Shown here piece by piece: positions 46,844 through 54,748 of a stretch of DNA of 64,000 nt. A program made the position numbers and the translations under genes. The notes beneath the pieces are model-generated. The model worked only from the letters and a program-made list of their open reading frames with translations, was not told the origin of the DNA and searched no databases. Source of the DNA: Bradyrhizobium sp. WBOS07 (GTDB lineage Bacteria > Pseudomonadota > Alphaproteobacteria > Rhizobiales > Xanthobacteraceae). The stretch spans positions 1,364,001 through 1,428,000 of the forward strand of contig NZ_CP029008.1 of NCBI RefSeq assembly GCF_024585165.1, given 5' to 3'. Position 1 is the stretch's first letter, and each line of letters opens with the position of its first letter.

Positions 46844-47417
46844 GCGAGTCCTCCTCCCCGGAGATCGCCCGTAGTGTGTCGTCTACGACGTCTTCAATCA
46901 CCCTTGCGACCACCGCGGAGTCCCTGCGTCCAACGGGGTCTGACTCGGCGAGCGCGCCAAGCGCCATCGCCACGGCGTCAGGCAGGGCGCGCAGATGCCT
47001 CCGGATGACGTCGGCTTCTTCGCGATAAAGCGTTACGGCTTCGTCGATGGTGACAAGCTCGCGGCGAGCCGCGGCGTTCTTCAATTCCAGCTTTTCAACT
47101 TGCGACAGAATGAGCTTAATCTGGTTCCGACGCAGGGGCGACAGGTCCGGGTCAGCGGTTGTCTTTGCCTTGTCCTCGATCATCCAACGCAACATGTCGC
47201 CAGCAGGAATCTGCCACGGCTCGAATTGTGTCCCCCGCTTCAGGATGGGCCCGCCATTCTCGATTGCGCGATCAAGATCATATCGAGCGATGCCGAAGGT
47301 TCGGCAGAACTCTTGCTTCGTCATCGTTGCACCGGGGCCAGTACGATCGGGATGGGGAACGGGCGTATAGGGCAGTGCTTCCATCGACTCGAACTCCGGG
47401 TATTTGGTTTTTGCCAT
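46827..47417 (-). CDS. Phage terminase small subunit, Nu1-like
   Basis: 196 residues from ATG 47417 (GGAG eight bases upstream). The first part, MTKQEFCRTFGIARYDLDRAI, is a winged-helix DNA-binding unit of the Nu1 type, and EPWQIPAGDMLRWMIED follows as in packaging proteins. The C-terminal half, RRNQIKLILSQVEKLELKNAAARRELV (shown in part as QVEKLELKNAAARRELV), resembles the Nu1/DUF1441 helix that binds the large subunit. A satellite uses its own small terminase to redirect the helper phage's packaging motor to its DNA. No large terminase gene is in the window. Confidence 0.68.
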   Translation of the reverse strand: MAKTKYPEFESMEALPYTPVPHPDRTGPGATMTKQEFCRTFGIARYDLDRAIENGGPILKRGTQFEPWQIPAGDMLRWMIEDKAKTTADPDLSPLRRNQIKLILSQVEKLELKNAAARRELVTIDEAVTLYREEADVIRRHLRALPDAVAMALGALAESDPVGRRDSAVVARVIEDVVDDTLRAISGEEDSHVQAA

Positions 47418-47428
47418 GGGGAGACTCC

Positions 47429-47707
47429 TCAAATCTTGGGGGTGATTGCGCCGCGATCGAACGCGTAATTCATCGGGACCGTCCGACGTTGCAAGCGATC
47501 GTCGGCGGGTGTGTATGCCGGCAAGCGGTCGCGACCGGCGGCCACATCCGCGAAGGCCCGCGCGAGCGCCGCATAGTTCTGCGGATGGACGCTGTTGAGA
47601 CTCGCGCTGCCCGTCATCGCTCGCCAGCGCACCACTCTGCGAGCCATGTCGTGGCCGTGGCACTCTGCGAAGTCGTGATAGATCGATTGGAGTTCAGCGC
47701 GAGTCAT
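47429..47707 (-). CDS. Hypothetical 92-aa protein
   Basis: 92 residues from ATG 47707 with AAGGATG upstream. Mostly helical (ELQSIYHDFAECHGHDMARRVVRW, of which HDFAECHGHDMARR is notable for His, Cys and Arg), followed by a polar C-terminus. Eleven bases separate it from the terminase start, so it is the first gene of that operon. No family was recognised. Confidence 0.6.
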   Translation of the reverse strand: MTRAELQSIYHDFAECHGHDMARRVVRWRAMTGSASLNSVHPQNYAALARAFADVAAGRDRLPAYTPADDRLQRRTVPMNYAFDRGAITPKI

Positions 47708-48582
47708 CGGTTCATCCTTAATGTCGGACGAACCCTAGGAGCGGTGGCGCTCAAGAGTCAAAGTAACAAACACTCGCGCGTCGGCGGCGCCGACGCTACA
47801 CGCACAACGATGAATTTGCGAGTCGGGCTACACGGCGAAGCATCGTTGGTGCAGAAAAATATTTCTCTACATGTGCGCTGACGTGATGCGGCTACGCTCT
47901 TCCCTCAAGAGGTTTGCGCGCCCCGAAGAACCTAGAGAAATTTCTTAACCGCGAATGCCTTGTTGGACCGGAGAATCACTCTCTCACGTTCGGAATAATT
48001 TCTCTTGTCTTATCCTGAGGCGCGATCTCAACGTTGTCGGCCACGTTGCGCACACCATTCGTTGAGTTGAGCAGAGCGCATCTGCCGTACTGAATATTTC
48101 TCTAAGTACTTGGGCTCGAAGGACTATGGACGTTTAGCCGCCGCTCAGCGCCATTCTTCTACTGTGCTGTTGAACCACGGTAATTGGGCGCGCACTATCA
48201 CCGAAGGGCGCGAAGTGTAGTGCATTAGCCGAGCGCTCGCGGCCCGACCAGAGATGGCGCACATCATTGCGTCTTTGATCGAAATGACTGACCGCTGCCC
48301 ACTGGGGGAGGGGTGTCACTTTGCAAGCGTCACCCTGTCCCCCGAAAGTCACCCATCAGGGTGACGCGTGAAACCCCTTTATTTCACGGACAAACTGTCA
48401 TCTGTCACCTTTTTCTTATAGATATTTAAAAAGGTATATAGGGGGACAGCACGGGCGCGCCCTATATTGTGGGTACGCCTGTAGGCGCTAACCTGAAAAA
48501 GTGGGGTGACGCGGTGACAGACCGAGAAGTCACTGCGACACAGGCGCTTCTTGCATTCTTGAGGTGACCCGACGGGGGACAC
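47708..48582. other. Long non-coding region between the packaging and replication genes
   Basis: 875 bp, the largest gap in the element. The left part holds copies of AATATTTCTCTA (47858-48104) and should contain the promoter for the 92-aa/terminase operon. The right part is the origin-like repeat field at 48315-48592. Open frames in it have no ribosome binding site or family. Confidence 0.6.
47858..48104. repeat. Repeated AATATTTCTCTA elements
   Basis: AATATTTCTCTA occurs exactly at 47858-47869 and 48093-48104. Variants are at 47994-48006 (AATAATTTCTCTT) and, inverted, at 47933-47945 (TAGAGAAATTTCT). The four copies lie upstream of the terminase operon. A further variant on the minus strand lies near 46213-46225, in front of darG. 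They could be binding sites for an element regulator. Confidence 0.55.
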
Positions 48583-48592
48583 TTAGGGTGAC
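48315..48592. repeat. Candidate replication origin: iterons around an AT-rich core
   Basis: Ten copies of GTGAC in either orientation start at 48315, 48329, 48348, 48361, 48404, 48506, 48514, 48529, 48564 and 48588, most extended to GGGTGAC or GGTGAC. They form two groups either side of an AT-rich stretch at 48410-48441 (TTATAGATATTTAAAAAGG). By chance about one copy would be expected in this length. The group lies directly at the 3' end of the helicase gene, the position of the origin in SaPIs. Confidence 0.68.
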
Positions 48593-50037
48593 TGAAGCTC
48601 CGGGTGGAATTCCCGCTTCAGCTTTAGGCCCACGAAGCGCGCTTTGACGCGCTCGCCCTTGCCGGGTTTCGACAGGTGGGGGTCGCGCCACCGAACTTGA
48701 TTTGATGCATATCGCACGCCGCGCGCTCGCAGGGCTGCAAGCATATCATCCTTGAAGTCGCTGCGGTTACGTCGTTCGCGCATGCCAAGAGATTCCCGGT
48801 CTGCCCACTCGCGGTAGGCATCGAACGCAAGCGCAACGGGCAGCACGTCGCCTTCGTCGCCGGTTGCGGTCAGGCACTCTTTGGTGAACCGCAGCGCAGG
48901 CGACTGCGAGTCGGTCAGTTGCTCTTGCGCGACCCGGCCACGCTCCCCAATCGTGAACTTGCCATTTCGCCGGAGCCGCTTCAGGCCCTCGATTGCCCAA
49001 TTTGCGATGCCCGGCAATTCATCCGTCAGGCGGGTCTTCAACGTCAGGTCTTCCTTCCCCGCGAAGGATCGGTCAAACACGAACATCAATTCGCGAATCG
49101 CAAGCGCGCCGGACTCGTCGATGAACTTTGGGTGTTTGTTTGCCAACAGCGTGATCTTCGCCGGGATACGGAGCGACAGGATTGGCTTGTTCTTTCGGTT
49201 CACAGAGACGGCGTCGTTGCCACTAATGCTCTTCATCCTCTCAAGGGCCATGCTGCGCTTCGACAATTCGGTGTCGGATGCATCGGGAATGATCATCAGG
49301 CGTTTATCGATCATTGCCTGAAGCCCGAAATCTCCTCCCAGGTCGTTGAGCATGATAGACGCCCTATGATGCCGGCCGACCAGCTGCTCCAGGATGCCTT
49401 TGATGGTGCCCTTGCCGCCGCGGCTCGCGCCGATCATGGCGGCAATCTTCTCGAAGCTGGTATCGGGCACAAGGTTTAGGCCGAACCATTCTTGCAAGGT
49501 CAGATGAAAGGATGGGTCAAGCCACTCACTGAGCTTCGACTCCCACAATGGGCAGTCAGCGTCAGGCTCGAACGACCAATCGGGAACCCCGGTTGCGAAG
49601 TAGTCCGGCGTCAAGTCGATCAATTCGCCCGTCGCAACGTTTAAGATTCCGCTGTTGGACAAGATCAGGTCGTTCGGCGAAGGCGCGTCCCCGCGCGCCT
49701 TGATCCATTCGAAGGGGCGAGCGCTGACGCCGCGCGCAATCTTCATTTCGCGGACCATTGCCTCAAGTTTGGAAATGTCTAGCCGAATCTCAGTGTCAGT
49801 CTTGCGGATTTCAGCGGCCACTTCCGAGTCGGCAATAAGACGCCAGACATTGTTCGGCTCCAGCGTGTATAGGTCGCCATCAGAGCAGATAAGCGGCGCG
49901 TGCTCCTCGCGGGCACAGAGGAATCGATGCGCATTGTTGCTCGCATGCTTCGAAGGGTCATAGCCGACTTCACGCGGCCACAGCGGTTCATCCCAGTCGA
50001 AGTCGGAATGGGCGTCAAATTCCGAATACCTAGACAT
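48583..50037 (-). CDS. SF3/D5-type replicative helicase
   Basis: 484 residues from ATG 50037, overlapping the primase stop by eight bases; AAGGAC lies upstream. The first 190 residues have the D5_N arrangement. The ATPase follows: Walker A GASRGGKGT near 203, Walker B LMIIPDA near 247, sensor Asn in TLLANKHPKF near 300, and an arginine-finger region (AIRELMFVFDRSF) near 315. A winged-helix-like C-terminus ends the protein. It would open and unwind the origin. It works with the upstream primase gene and the repeat field right after its stop codon. Confidence 0.85.
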   Translation of the reverse strand: MSRYSEFDAHSDFDWDEPLWPREVGYDPSKHASNNAHRFLCAREEHAPLICSDGDLYTLEPNNVWRLIADSEVAAEIRKTDTEIRLDISKLEAMVREMKIARGVSARPFEWIKARGDAPSPNDLILSNSGILNVATGELIDLTPDYFATGVPDWSFEPDADCPLWESKLSEWLDPSFHLTLQEWFGLNLVPDTSFEKIAAMIGASRGGKGTIKGILEQLVGRHHRASIMLNDLGGDFGLQAMIDKRLMIIPDASDTELSKRSMALERMKSISGNDAVSVNRKNKPILSLRIPAKITLLANKHPKFIDESGALAIRELMFVFDRSFAGKEDLTLKTRLTDELPGIANWAIEGLKRLRRNGKFTIGERGRVAQEQLTDSQSPALRFTKECLTATGDEGDVLPVALAFDAYREWADRESLGMRERRNRSDFKDDMLAALRARGVRYASNQVRWRDPHLSKPGKGERVKARFVGLKLKREFHPELQSP

Positions 50038-51043
50038 TTTCGAAGTCCTTCGCAGCGTCATTGAAAATTCTGAAGATCACGTCGCCGGGGACTCTATTGT
50101 CGCGACATAGCTTGCGCAGCGTGCCAGCGGTCAAACCGCGTTCACGATCAGGATCGAAGGAATCCCACCGACTTTGATTCAACGCGTCGTCGTAGTCGTT
50201 GCAGTAGGTCGGGTCAGATAAACAGAAATCGAAGAAGAGCCGCGCAACTTCTCCGTCGCCATTGCATGCCGCGTGAAGTGCCATGGCGAACGTGAGCCAT
50301 GCGTCGTTGCTATTGAGCCCTTCAACGGGGAAGTGTTTGAACAGAAGGGCCGCCGACTTTGCGTCGATAATGCCAAGCCCACCGTCAGACGGCCGGTGCG
50401 GTTGTTCCGGACATAAAGGCAGGAAGTCGAACCGAGACGACTTGACGGGCGGTTCGAAGCCGACGTGAAGGATACGCGAGACGAAGGGTTTGCGGCCCGG
50501 CTTCTGATGCACGAAGCCGGCGAGGCGGAAGACGTGCGAGGCGTCGCAAACCTTTGGGTCGCCATTATAGCGCAGGGCGAGGCGGCGCGAGATGTCTTCG
50601 GCCGCAGCAATGTCAGTCGTTGGCTCGACGCACCACGTACACTGATATTTGCCGCGTGACGTCTCGACAATGATATGCGGCTGAATTCGGAAGCCACGCG
50701 GCGGTAATGGCGCGCCATCAAGGTCCAGGACCACATTGCGAACGCGGGTAATGTTCTCTTTCTTGACGCCCCTGCCGTCGGTGTCGTTGGGCGTGATGAA
50801 GATCGCCCAACCGTTCGAATTGCGCGCTTGCAGGACCGACGACAGATCGTCGAGCCGGCCCTTAAACTCAAATCGGTGCCGCTGTTTGTTGGCCTGTGAC
50901 TTCGACCCGCCGAACACGCGGGCGACACAAGCTTCCGATTCCGGGGTAGTCCGGATATTGACGATTGCGTCGGGCGTCCCGAACAGCGTCTCAACATGCA
51001 GGCGAGCGGCGTCGATATCGAGCGCGATCGGCGGCGCGAACAT
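50030..51043 (-). CDS. RepB-like primase with PriCT-2 domain
   Basis: 337 residues from ATG 51043, with a perfect AGGAGG seven bases upstream; the open frame extends further but has no site. The AEP primase core shows VVLDLDGAP (DxD) near 108, PHIIVETSRGKYQCTW near 124, and CDASHVFRLAGF (the R-L-x-G-F/N loop) near 180. The C-terminal PriCT-2 region reads NDAWLTFAMALHAACNGDG, RLFFDFCLSDPTYC and NQSRWDSFD. It synthesises primers at the element origin. It forms one unit with the helicase gene downstream. Confidence 0.82.
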   Translation of the reverse strand: MFAPPIALDIDAARLHVETLFGTPDAIVNIRTTPESEACVARVFGGSKSQANKQRHRFEFKGRLDDLSSVLQARNSNGWAIFITPNDTDGRGVKKENITRVRNVVLDLDGAPLPPRGFRIQPHIIVETSRGKYQCTWCVEPTTDIAAAEDISRRLALRYNGDPKVCDASHVFRLAGFVHQKPGRKPFVSRILHVGFEPPVKSSRFDFLPLCPEQPHRPSDGGLGIIDAKSAALLFKHFPVEGLNSNDAWLTFAMALHAACNGDGEVARLFFDFCLSDPTYCNDYDDALNQSRWDSFDPDRERGLTAGTLRKLCRDNRVPGDVIFRIFNDAAKDFENV

Positions 51044-51053
51044 GATGATCCTC

Positions 51054-51266
51054 CTACAGTTCGCCGCGCGCGCGAAGCATAGTGTTGAAGATCGCCGCGA
51101 GATGGAGACGATTGTTCGCGGAGACGTTGAACGGCCATGCCGTTGCGCGCTCCGCAAGATACATTCCGGGGGTCAAGACTCGCCACGTGGCTCGGTGAAG
51201 AGGTGTCGAGCGGGCGTACAGCGCTTCCATCACGGCGAGTCTGCTGTCGCGAAATTCATTCGTCAT
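51054..51266 (-). CDS. Hypothetical 70-aa protein
   Basis: 70 residues from ATG 51266, whose ATGA overlaps the stop of the upstream gene. Mainly helical with many Arg and Ala (SRLAVMEALYARSTPLHRA, LHLAAIFNTMLRARGEL). Ten bases separate it from the primase start. No family recognised. Position in the replication operon suggests an accessory part in control or replication. Confidence 0.6.
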   Translation of the reverse strand: MTNEFRDSRLAVMEALYARSTPLHRATWRVLTPGMYLAERATAWPFNVSANNRLHLAAIFNTMLRARGEL

Positions 51267-52084
51267 GACGTTGCGCCTTGTTCATCCAAGATGTTTTGCA
51301 GAATGTCCTGCGCCACGTCCTCGATCTGGCGCTCGATACTCTCAATAAGCTCGTCGGCCTTCCGGTCGAGCTCTTCGGCGTCCATCTCGTCGATCGTCAC
51401 GCGCAAAAGAGCTAATTCGAACTCACACCGAGATTCGAACCTTCCCAGCCAGAGTCGCGCATAACGGTTCGCCGCTGCGAGACGGGCCTGCGGAATGCCG
51501 CGCCAACTGCCGTAAGGCGAGCCGTAATGCTTCGCGATGTCCTCGCGGTTCGCTTCAAGCGCCTGCGTGTGATATTCCATCTGCTCGTCGAATGCCGATC
51601 GATAACCGTCGGGTACATTCCGCGCGGTGCCATCCGGGCTATGCCATCGCACAGCCAGATATTCCTTCCGCGCGTCGTTCAGCACAAATTTGGGCGTGGT
51701 GGCGAGGTCGCTAGGGAAACCGACGTCATCGTAGTCGTCGAGCGGCATCCAATCTTTGAACGGCTCGCAGAAATCCCGGCCACGGCCGCGCAATAGAATG
51801 GGTCGCTTCAAAAGCTCGGCGTTGCTGGCACGCAAGGTTGCGAAACTCAGGTGGGCTAGGCGCTTCTGCTCTTCGAGGTCTTCGGCGGTTTCGCAACTGC
51901 GCGTCGCGTCATTCTGCCAAATGCGAGCGTAACCACGTTCATACTCGATCCGAGCTTCGCAGCGGCGGCGGTCGAACGGGTTCGCAATACCGCGAAGCGT
52001 GCCATCCGTGGAACCAAAAAGGTAACAAAGCACTCGGACGCGCTGCTTACCGATTAGTGGTGGCCATTTGGAGTATTCAGACAT
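51263..52084 (-). CDS. Hypothetical 273-aa protein
   Basis: 273 residues from ATG 52084. The first 100 residues are mixed and rich in Arg (RRRCEARIEYERGYARIW), the middle has an aspartate/aromatic segment (WMPLDDYDDVGFPSD), and the last 60 residues are a strongly acidic helix (TIDEMDAEELDRKADELIESIE) that could be a coiled coil. No catalytic motif is visible. It is coupled to the 70-aa gene and the primase. Confidence 0.6.
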   Translation of the reverse strand: MSEYSKWPPLIGKQRVRVLCYLFGSTDGTLRGIANPFDRRRCEARIEYERGYARIWQNDATRSCETAEDLEEQKRLAHLSFATLRASNAELLKRPILLRGRGRDFCEPFKDWMPLDDYDDVGFPSDLATTPKFVLNDARKEYLAVRWHSPDGTARNVPDGYRSAFDEQMEYHTQALEANREDIAKHYGSPYGSWRGIPQARLAAANRYARLWLGRFESRCEFELALLRVTIDEMDAEELDRKADELIESIERQIEDVAQDILQNILDEQGATS

Positions 52085-52132
52085 GATAGCACCTACATTG
52101 TTGGGGAGCGTGGGGAGCGCCGCCCTCCTGCG

Positions 52133-52507
52133 TCACTCGGCGCCGCCCTGAGGTGGGGGGTTATTGAATCGATCCCATGCGGACTTCGAGAGATCGTCGA
52201 AGCTCTTCGGGGCGCGCGGTGCCTTCGGCTTCCCATTGCCAAAGTTCGCCATCGCTGCCGGTGAAAGGCGTTTTAGGTTGCGCTCGATTGCTTCATTGCT
52301 ATTCGCCGGGCCTGCGGCTAGTCGCTCCAAGGCTTCGATGCACGCCATCTGCTTCGGTGCCGGCACCGCGCGATACCCGCCGGGGCCGCCACGGCCGCCG
52401 AATTTCACAAGCACGGCGTCGGCCGCGTCCTTGCCCACTCGCAAAACAGCGGCGGCGTGGGCGTGCAGGATGGGCAGCTTGGGGTTAGAATCCAGATCGT
52501 CACTCAT
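52133..52507 (-). CDS. Hypothetical 124-aa protein
   Basis: 124 residues from ATG 52507 with AGGAGA thirteen bases upstream. Mixed, with a helix early (HAHAAAVLRVGKDAADAVLV), a Gly-rich turn (GGRGGPGGYRA) and a Pro-rich end. No family recognised. It starts a group read into the 273-aa gene 48 bp downstream. Confidence 0.58.
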   Translation of the reverse strand: MSDDLDSNPKLPILHAHAAAVLRVGKDAADAVLVKFGGRGGPGGYRAVPAPKQMACIEALERLAAGPANSNEAIERNLKRLSPAAMANFGNGKPKAPRAPKSFDDLSKSAWDRFNNPPPQGGAE

Positions 52508-52686
52508 TGTCGAATCTCCTAGTTGATTAACGTTGAAAGCATCGAGTCCGCCGCCGCTGCATTCACACCAATCTTTGACGATCGGTGGACTCTCTGCCGT
52601 TTGCTGCGGCTGGCTAGAACCGCAGCTTTCCCAACGCTCCGCGCGGCAACGAGAGGATTTTCAACCACAGCACGGAGCATCAGGTG

Positions 52687-53634
52687 TCACGCGAAGTCGA
52701 TGTCTAGGATGGCGAGCGGACTCGCCGCCAAGCGCGGGCCCGTGTTGATGCCGCGAGCCCGGCCGGTTCGGTAGATGAACTCAGCCTTCCGCTCGATTTC
52801 CAAAATCTCAGCTTCGATCTTCTTCAGCATGGCGGGCCGGTCGGCGATTGGAATGGCGTTTTCGGGGTCGTGGCGGGCCAGAGCCATCGCCTTCAGCCGC
52901 TCGCGAATCTCAGTGCCGAAGACAGCAAAGAGCAATGTAGCGGTGTCGTTCAGGCGAGAGAGACCGCCAGCACCATTCGGGATCGTCAGCATTGGAAGTT
53001 CGAGTGAGGGTGTGGAAAAGCGGCCCGACGAAAATCCATTAGGCGTGCGAAGCTTGCGCAGGGCGTGCTGAACGCTCGTCGATGCCTCCGAGTAAGTGCG
53101 ATCGATGGCTGACTCGATCACGGCAGCGGGCACGTGTGCACGTCTGACGGCTTCCGCTTCTTCGAGCTTGGCGGCGCGAGCGGCACGACAGGCCTCATGC
53201 TCTGCGACCAGATCGTCGCCAAGCTCGCATTCGAAGTTGTGCGACTTCAGCGGACGAAGGGCGTTCGCCTTGGCGAAGTCCCACACATTTTGCCGAAATC
53301 CCCCGGGTAGAAGCCGATTTTCGTCCTCATAGAGTTTATCGAGCGCAGCCAGCTCGGCTTCTCCCTCAGCAATACGCCGAGCACAATCCTTCGCAAGCTC
53401 CTCAGATGGCTTCGGCTCGCGCTCGTTCTGAAGCGCTTCAAGCCGCGCTTCGGCGATTTGACGGCGAATTTCTGTCGCACCGGCCAGCTTAGCTTCGTAA
53501 CGAGCGAAAGACTGCGCTGCCAAGTCCTCTTCATGCTTGTAAAGCTTGCGCGCGAGAATGGGTAGATTGTCGTACGGAGTCGGCGGCGTTGCGCCGGGTT
53601 TGCTCTGAAAATGGATGACGGACTCTGAGGGCAT
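52687..53634 (-). CDS. Coiled-coil protein of the element
   Basis: 315 residues from ATG 53634 with CGGAG eight bases upstream; the same frame is open further but overlaps the 175-aa gene there and lacks a site. Residues about 35-115 form a long coiled coil rich in Ala, Glu, Arg and Lys (KHEEDLAAQSFARYEAKLAG, LEALQNEREPKPSEELAKD). The rest has helical repeats (IAEGEAELAALDKLYEDENR) and a short basic end. No family recognised. Four bases separate it from the upstream gene, so it is in the alpA operon. Confidence 0.6.
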   Translation of the reverse strand: MPSESVIHFQSKPGATPPTPYDNLPILARKLYKHEEDLAAQSFARYEAKLAGATEIRRQIAEARLEALQNEREPKPSEELAKDCARRIAEGEAELAALDKLYEDENRLLPGGFRQNVWDFAKANALRPLKSHNFECELGDDLVAEHEACRAARAAKLEEAEAVRRAHVPAAVIESAIDRTYSEASTSVQHALRKLRTPNGFSSGRFSTPSLELPMLTIPNGAGGLSRLNDTATLLFAVFGTEIRERLKAMALARHDPENAIPIADRPAMLKKIEAEILEIERKAEFIYRTGRARGINTGPRLAASPLAILDIDFA

Positions 53635-53638
53635 GGGA

Positions 53639-54166
53639 TTAGCTCCGGGGTTTCGAATCTTCGACAGACTTAGAGCTACATGCTCGATGGCAACTGAGTC
53701 TCTTGGAGTCGATATCCGGAAAAATGGATAACTCCGGCTCGAAGATGCGCTGAAGTTGTTGCAGATGCGCAGCCTCGCAGGCTTGACCATCAATCTGGCG
53801 AATAATTTCCTCGCCATGATCAGTTTCGCTGCTAGAGCGCGGCCCATACATGGCTTTGTGAGCGCCGGTGTGTTCGTCGCCTTGATGTGCATCGGGTGAA
53901 TTGGCTTTGCTGTTGCGACGCTTGCGGCGCTCAGTTGCATTCGGGAAATAGAATCGATCCAAACACAGTTGAATAATCGTTTCCGTGGTGCCCAACTTGC
54001 GCAGGAAGAATGCTGTCGCATAGGCCTGCGCAATGCGTTTTGATCGCGATGGTTTGTCGGCAAAGACGATAGGCAGCGTGTGATTTTCCGCTGCGATGCC
54101 GTCGGTCTCGCTGAATGCAAGCCAGCGACGATAGCCGTCGCTAATACAATGAGGTGTGCGCTTCAT
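53639..54166 (-). CDS. Hypothetical 175-aa protein
   Basis: 175 residues from ATG 54166, whose ATGA overlaps the stop of the 46-aa gene. It contains a helical stretch (SRSKRIAQAYATAFFLRKLGTT) that could bind DNA and a polar, His/Glu-rich middle (DAHQGDEHTGAHKAMYG). The final part is charged. No family recognised. Confidence 0.55.
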   Translation of the reverse strand: MKRTPHCISDGYRRWLAFSETDGIAAENHTLPIVFADKPSRSKRIAQAYATAFFLRKLGTTETIIQLCLDRFYFPNATERRKRRNSKANSPDAHQGDEHTGAHKAMYGPRSSSETDHGEEIIRQIDGQACEAAHLQQLQRIFEPELSIFPDIDSKRLSCHRACSSKSVEDSKPRS

Positions 54167-54303
54167 AGCCGCACCAAACGGAGGGTGGCGCGGCGACGTT
54201 CCGTTTCCATCTGCCTGCGCCGCGTGGATTGCTCCGCCTCGCGCCGCAGAACTTCATCAACAAAGGCGGCGCGAGCTTCTTCCAATGTGCGGGGCGGGTT
54301 CAT
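54163..54303 (-). CDS. 46-aa Arg/Glu-rich protein between alpA and the 175-aa gene
   Basis: 46 residues from ATG 54303, with AGGTG six bases upstream inside alpA. The whole chain is one charged helix (LEEARAAFVDEVLRREAEQS, then RRRQMETERRRATLRL). ATGA overlaps link it to alpA before and to the 175-aa gene after, so it is translated with them. It could be a small regulator or a protein inhibitor. Role unknown. Confidence 0.55.
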   Translation of the reverse strand: MNPPRTLEEARAAFVDEVLRREAEQSTRRRQMETERRRATLRLVRL

Positions 54304-54542
54304 GACCGCACCTTGCGGCGCTTATTCGGGGTGCAGCCGCGGGCAATCATCGCCGCTTCCCAAGCGACAATGTCGGACATGCGCCAATAGCGCGTGGGTG
54401 TGCCGAGATAGATTGGTTTCGGGAATTGGTCGTCGCGCATGCGACGGTGAATCCACATATCTGAAGCGCCACCGAATCGGCGCTTGATCGTGGCGGACGT
54501 TACATATTCGGCGTCATCGCCGGGGCGGGGAGTGTAGGTCAT
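54300..54542 (-). CDS. alpA: AlpA-family excisionase/regulator
   Basis: 80 residues from ATG 54542 with GGAG eight bases upstream. The winged-helix unit reads YVTSATIKRRFGGASDMWIHRRM, where the turn is between KRRFGGAS and DMWIHRRM, followed by FPKPIYLGTPTRYWRMSDIVAWEAA, the standard AlpA pattern (F-P-x-P-x-x-x-G-x-x-R-x-W). AlpA proteins activate int and excision in P4-type satellites and PICIs. The first gene of the operon here, it is read away from the palindromes next to int. Confidence 0.85.
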   Translation of the reverse strand: MTYTPRPGDDAEYVTSATIKRRFGGASDMWIHRRMRDDQFPKPIYLGTPTRYWRMSDIVAWEAAMIARGCTPNKRRKVRS

Positions 54543-54748
54543 CGACGCGACTCCATCGCGCCGCCCTCGTAGAGCGGTCGCAGTGAAGCGCAATCACGGC
54601 CTTACCGGCGTCTGAGCGCCGCCCCGTTCGGTTTCGTCGCTTGCGGGTCCGGAAGGCGTCCCGTGCGCTATCCGCGTTCCGTGTCCGACCTACGAGCGTT
54701 GTTAGACATAAGCTAACAGTTCGTCACTTTTTGTCCAAGTAACACTTG
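54543..54748. promoter_or_regulatory. Control region between int and alpA with two palindromes
   Basis: TGTTAG...CTAACA (54700-54718, seven-base spacer) and CAAGTAACACTTG (54736-54748) are dyads placed upstream of alpA. The second ends at the last base before the int stop codon. Two GTCAC pentamers flank the latter (54723 and 54748), like those in the origin. They are likely operators for a repressor or AlpA itself. No clear -10/-35 pair was found. Confidence 0.55.

Noticed and set aside
48315..48592. A CRISPR array
   Set aside because: The repeats are only 5-8 bp, in both orientations and unevenly spaced, with no spacer pattern or cas gene.
53635..54120. N-terminal extension of the 315-residue coiled-coil gene
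   Set aside because: It overlaps the 175-residue gene, which has an ATGA-coupled start, and ATG 53634 has its own ribosome binding site.
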